The position numbers and the translations under genes were made by a program. From an uncultured Bacteroidota bacterium (GTDB lineage: Bacteria > Bacteroidota > Bacteroidia > Bacteroidales > P3), in contig URCX01000006.1 in NCBI GenBank assembly GCA_900546465.1, forward strand, positions 1 to 25,390: 25,390 nt of DNA, given 5' to 3'. Positions 24,601 to 25,390 of the stretch are shown here, one piece after another (position 1 is the first letter of the stretch; each line of letters begins with the position of its first letter). The notes under the pieces were generated by a model, which was given only the letters and a program-made list of their open reading frames with translations, made no database searches and was not told the DNA's origin.

Positions 24601-25390
24601 ATGAGAAATCCGTTATCATCGAGACGTTACGTTGTGATTGGAATTTTTGTGGCAGTCGGCTTGGTTTATCTGATAAGACTTGCTTATTTGCAAATATTCG
24701 ACAGTTCTTATACGGAACTTGCCAATCGTAATGCTTTGCGTTATCGTACACAATACCCTGCAAGAGGACTGATATATGACAGAAACGGCAAATTGCTCGT
24801 TTATAATGAAGCGGTCTATGACCTGATGGTCATTCCTCGTCAGGTGAAGAATATAGACACAACAGAGTTTTGCAACCTTCTCAAGATAAGCAAGGAGGAT
24901 TTCATCAGGAAAATGGATAAGGCAAGGAAATATTCTCCCTATGCTCCTTCTATTTTCGAAAAGCAAATCAGCAAAGAAGACTTTGCTCCGATACAAGAGA
25001 AAATTTACCTTTATGAAGGTTTCTATGCACAGTCGAGAACTTTGCGTTATTATCCCGAAGCGGTGGCTTGTCATGTGTTGGGATACATCGGAGAGGTAAA
25101 CGAAGCGATGATAGAAAAGAACCCTTACTACAAGAAAGGGGATTATGTGGGCATGAGCGGCTTGGAAAAGTCGTACGAAGAGTTGTTGAGAGGAAGAAAG
25201 GGAAGCAAGACAGCCAAGATTACAGTGGTGGAATACTTTACACCTACCATCAATTCGTTCAACGCTTTCCGTTCGGATGCATCCGGCAATGAGAAAAACG
25301 GCAGTAAGACCTTGAGGTGTGTGTATAACTTTAAAATTGCTCCCTGCGGGAACAAGAACAGCAAGAGTTATAAGATTGAGTACAGGAAAG
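24601..25390 (+). CDS. mrdA: Penicillin-binding protein 2, N-terminal part, joined in frame to phage-like sequence (partial, runs off the window)
   Basis: The frame is open from the ATG at 24601 to the window end (263 codons). Residues 1-203 are PBP2, the transpeptidase of the elongation machinery. A single membrane anchor covers about 9-31 (YVVIGIFVAVGLVYLIRLAY). The dimerisation-domain motifs are YPARGLIYDRNGKLLVYN (57-74), TLRYYPEAVACHVLGYIGEV (149-168) and GMSGLEKSYEELLRGRKGSK (184-203). After this PBP2 should continue with a linker and a LTLTID-type strand. Instead residues 204-263 read KITVVEYFTPTINSFNAFRS, then DASGNEKNGSK, then GNKNSKSYKIEYRK. That resembles siphovirus tail proteins (DUF859 type) from memory. 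No other frame restores PBP2. The catalytic domain is not visible. Confidence 0.85.
   Translation, partial: MRNPLSSRRYVVIGIFVAVGLVYLIRLAYLQIFDSSYTELANRNALRYRTQYPARGLIYDRNGKLLVYNEAVYDLMVIPRQVKNIDTTEFCNLLKISKEDFIRKMDKARKYSPYAPSIFEKQISKEDFAPIQEKIYLYEGFYAQSRTLRYYPEAVACHVLGYIGEVNEAMIEKNPYYKKGDYVGMSGLEKSYEELLRGRKGSKTAKITVVEYFTPTINSFNAFRSDASGNEKNGSKTLRCVYNFKIAPCGNKNSKSYKIEYRK

Noticed and set aside
24563..24604. A 13-codon frame starting ATGAAAAAG just before mrdA, overlapping its start codon
   Set aside because: It begins at the expected transcription start and ends by overlap with the mrdA ATG. It has no codon bias to support an attenuator peptide.

Overview
The window looks like chromosome from an uncultured member of the Bacteroidales (phylum Bacteroidota). 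Supporting signs are the RpoC of Bacteroidetes type followed by a DUF3467 gene, two secreted proteins with type IX secretion (T9SS) C-terminal sorting domains, weak or absent Shine-Dalgarno sequences, and many intergenic boxes of the form TAnnTTTG, several with TTTG or TTG 19-20 bases upstream (the Bacteroidetes -7/-33 promoter). The standard code is used. I see no tRNA, rRNA, CRISPR array or insertion sequence.

Layout. 1-4762: the last codons of rpoB, then rpoC and a DUF3467 gene. 4841-6603: a secreted phosphodiester-glycosidase-like protein, then about 600 bases without a gene that hold two structured stretches. The second has a good promoter and may be a 6S-like small RNA or a long leader for the small lipoprotein gene after it. 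6724-8694: dnaG on the minus strand. 8695-9078: divergent promoters with a palindromic repeat between them. 9079-11882: two T9SS cargo proteins, the second built of four Tyr-rich tandem modules. 12030-15618: an argS-clpS-nfeD-floA run. 15804-16409: an orphan exosortase-like membrane protein on the minus strand. 16594-17915: trxA and a DUF58 protein. 18030-19865: a large lipoprotein with an OmpA-like segment and TPR-like helices. 20033-21913: a long RelA/SpoT homolog on the minus strand, with an intact hydrolase but a degraded synthetase active site. 22239-23375: a periplasmic six-TPR protein. 23543-24529: a LuxE-like acyl-protein synthetase homolog on the minus strand. 24601-25390: the start of mrdA (PBP2), which changes in its last ~190 bases to sequence resembling a siphovirus tail protein.

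Most of the window is housekeeping: transcription, replication priming, tRNA charging, proteolysis adaptor, redox, (p)ppGpp turnover and cell-wall elongation. Between these lie envelope and secretion genes. The points most worth a second look are the PBP2/phage-like junction at the right end (probably an assembly chimera, possibly real recombination), the apparently hydrolase-only RelA/SpoT protein, the structured RNA at 5888-6130, the repeated hairpin at 8776-8853 and 23417-23476, and the orphan exosortase. No convincing new multi-gene defence or mobile system was found.
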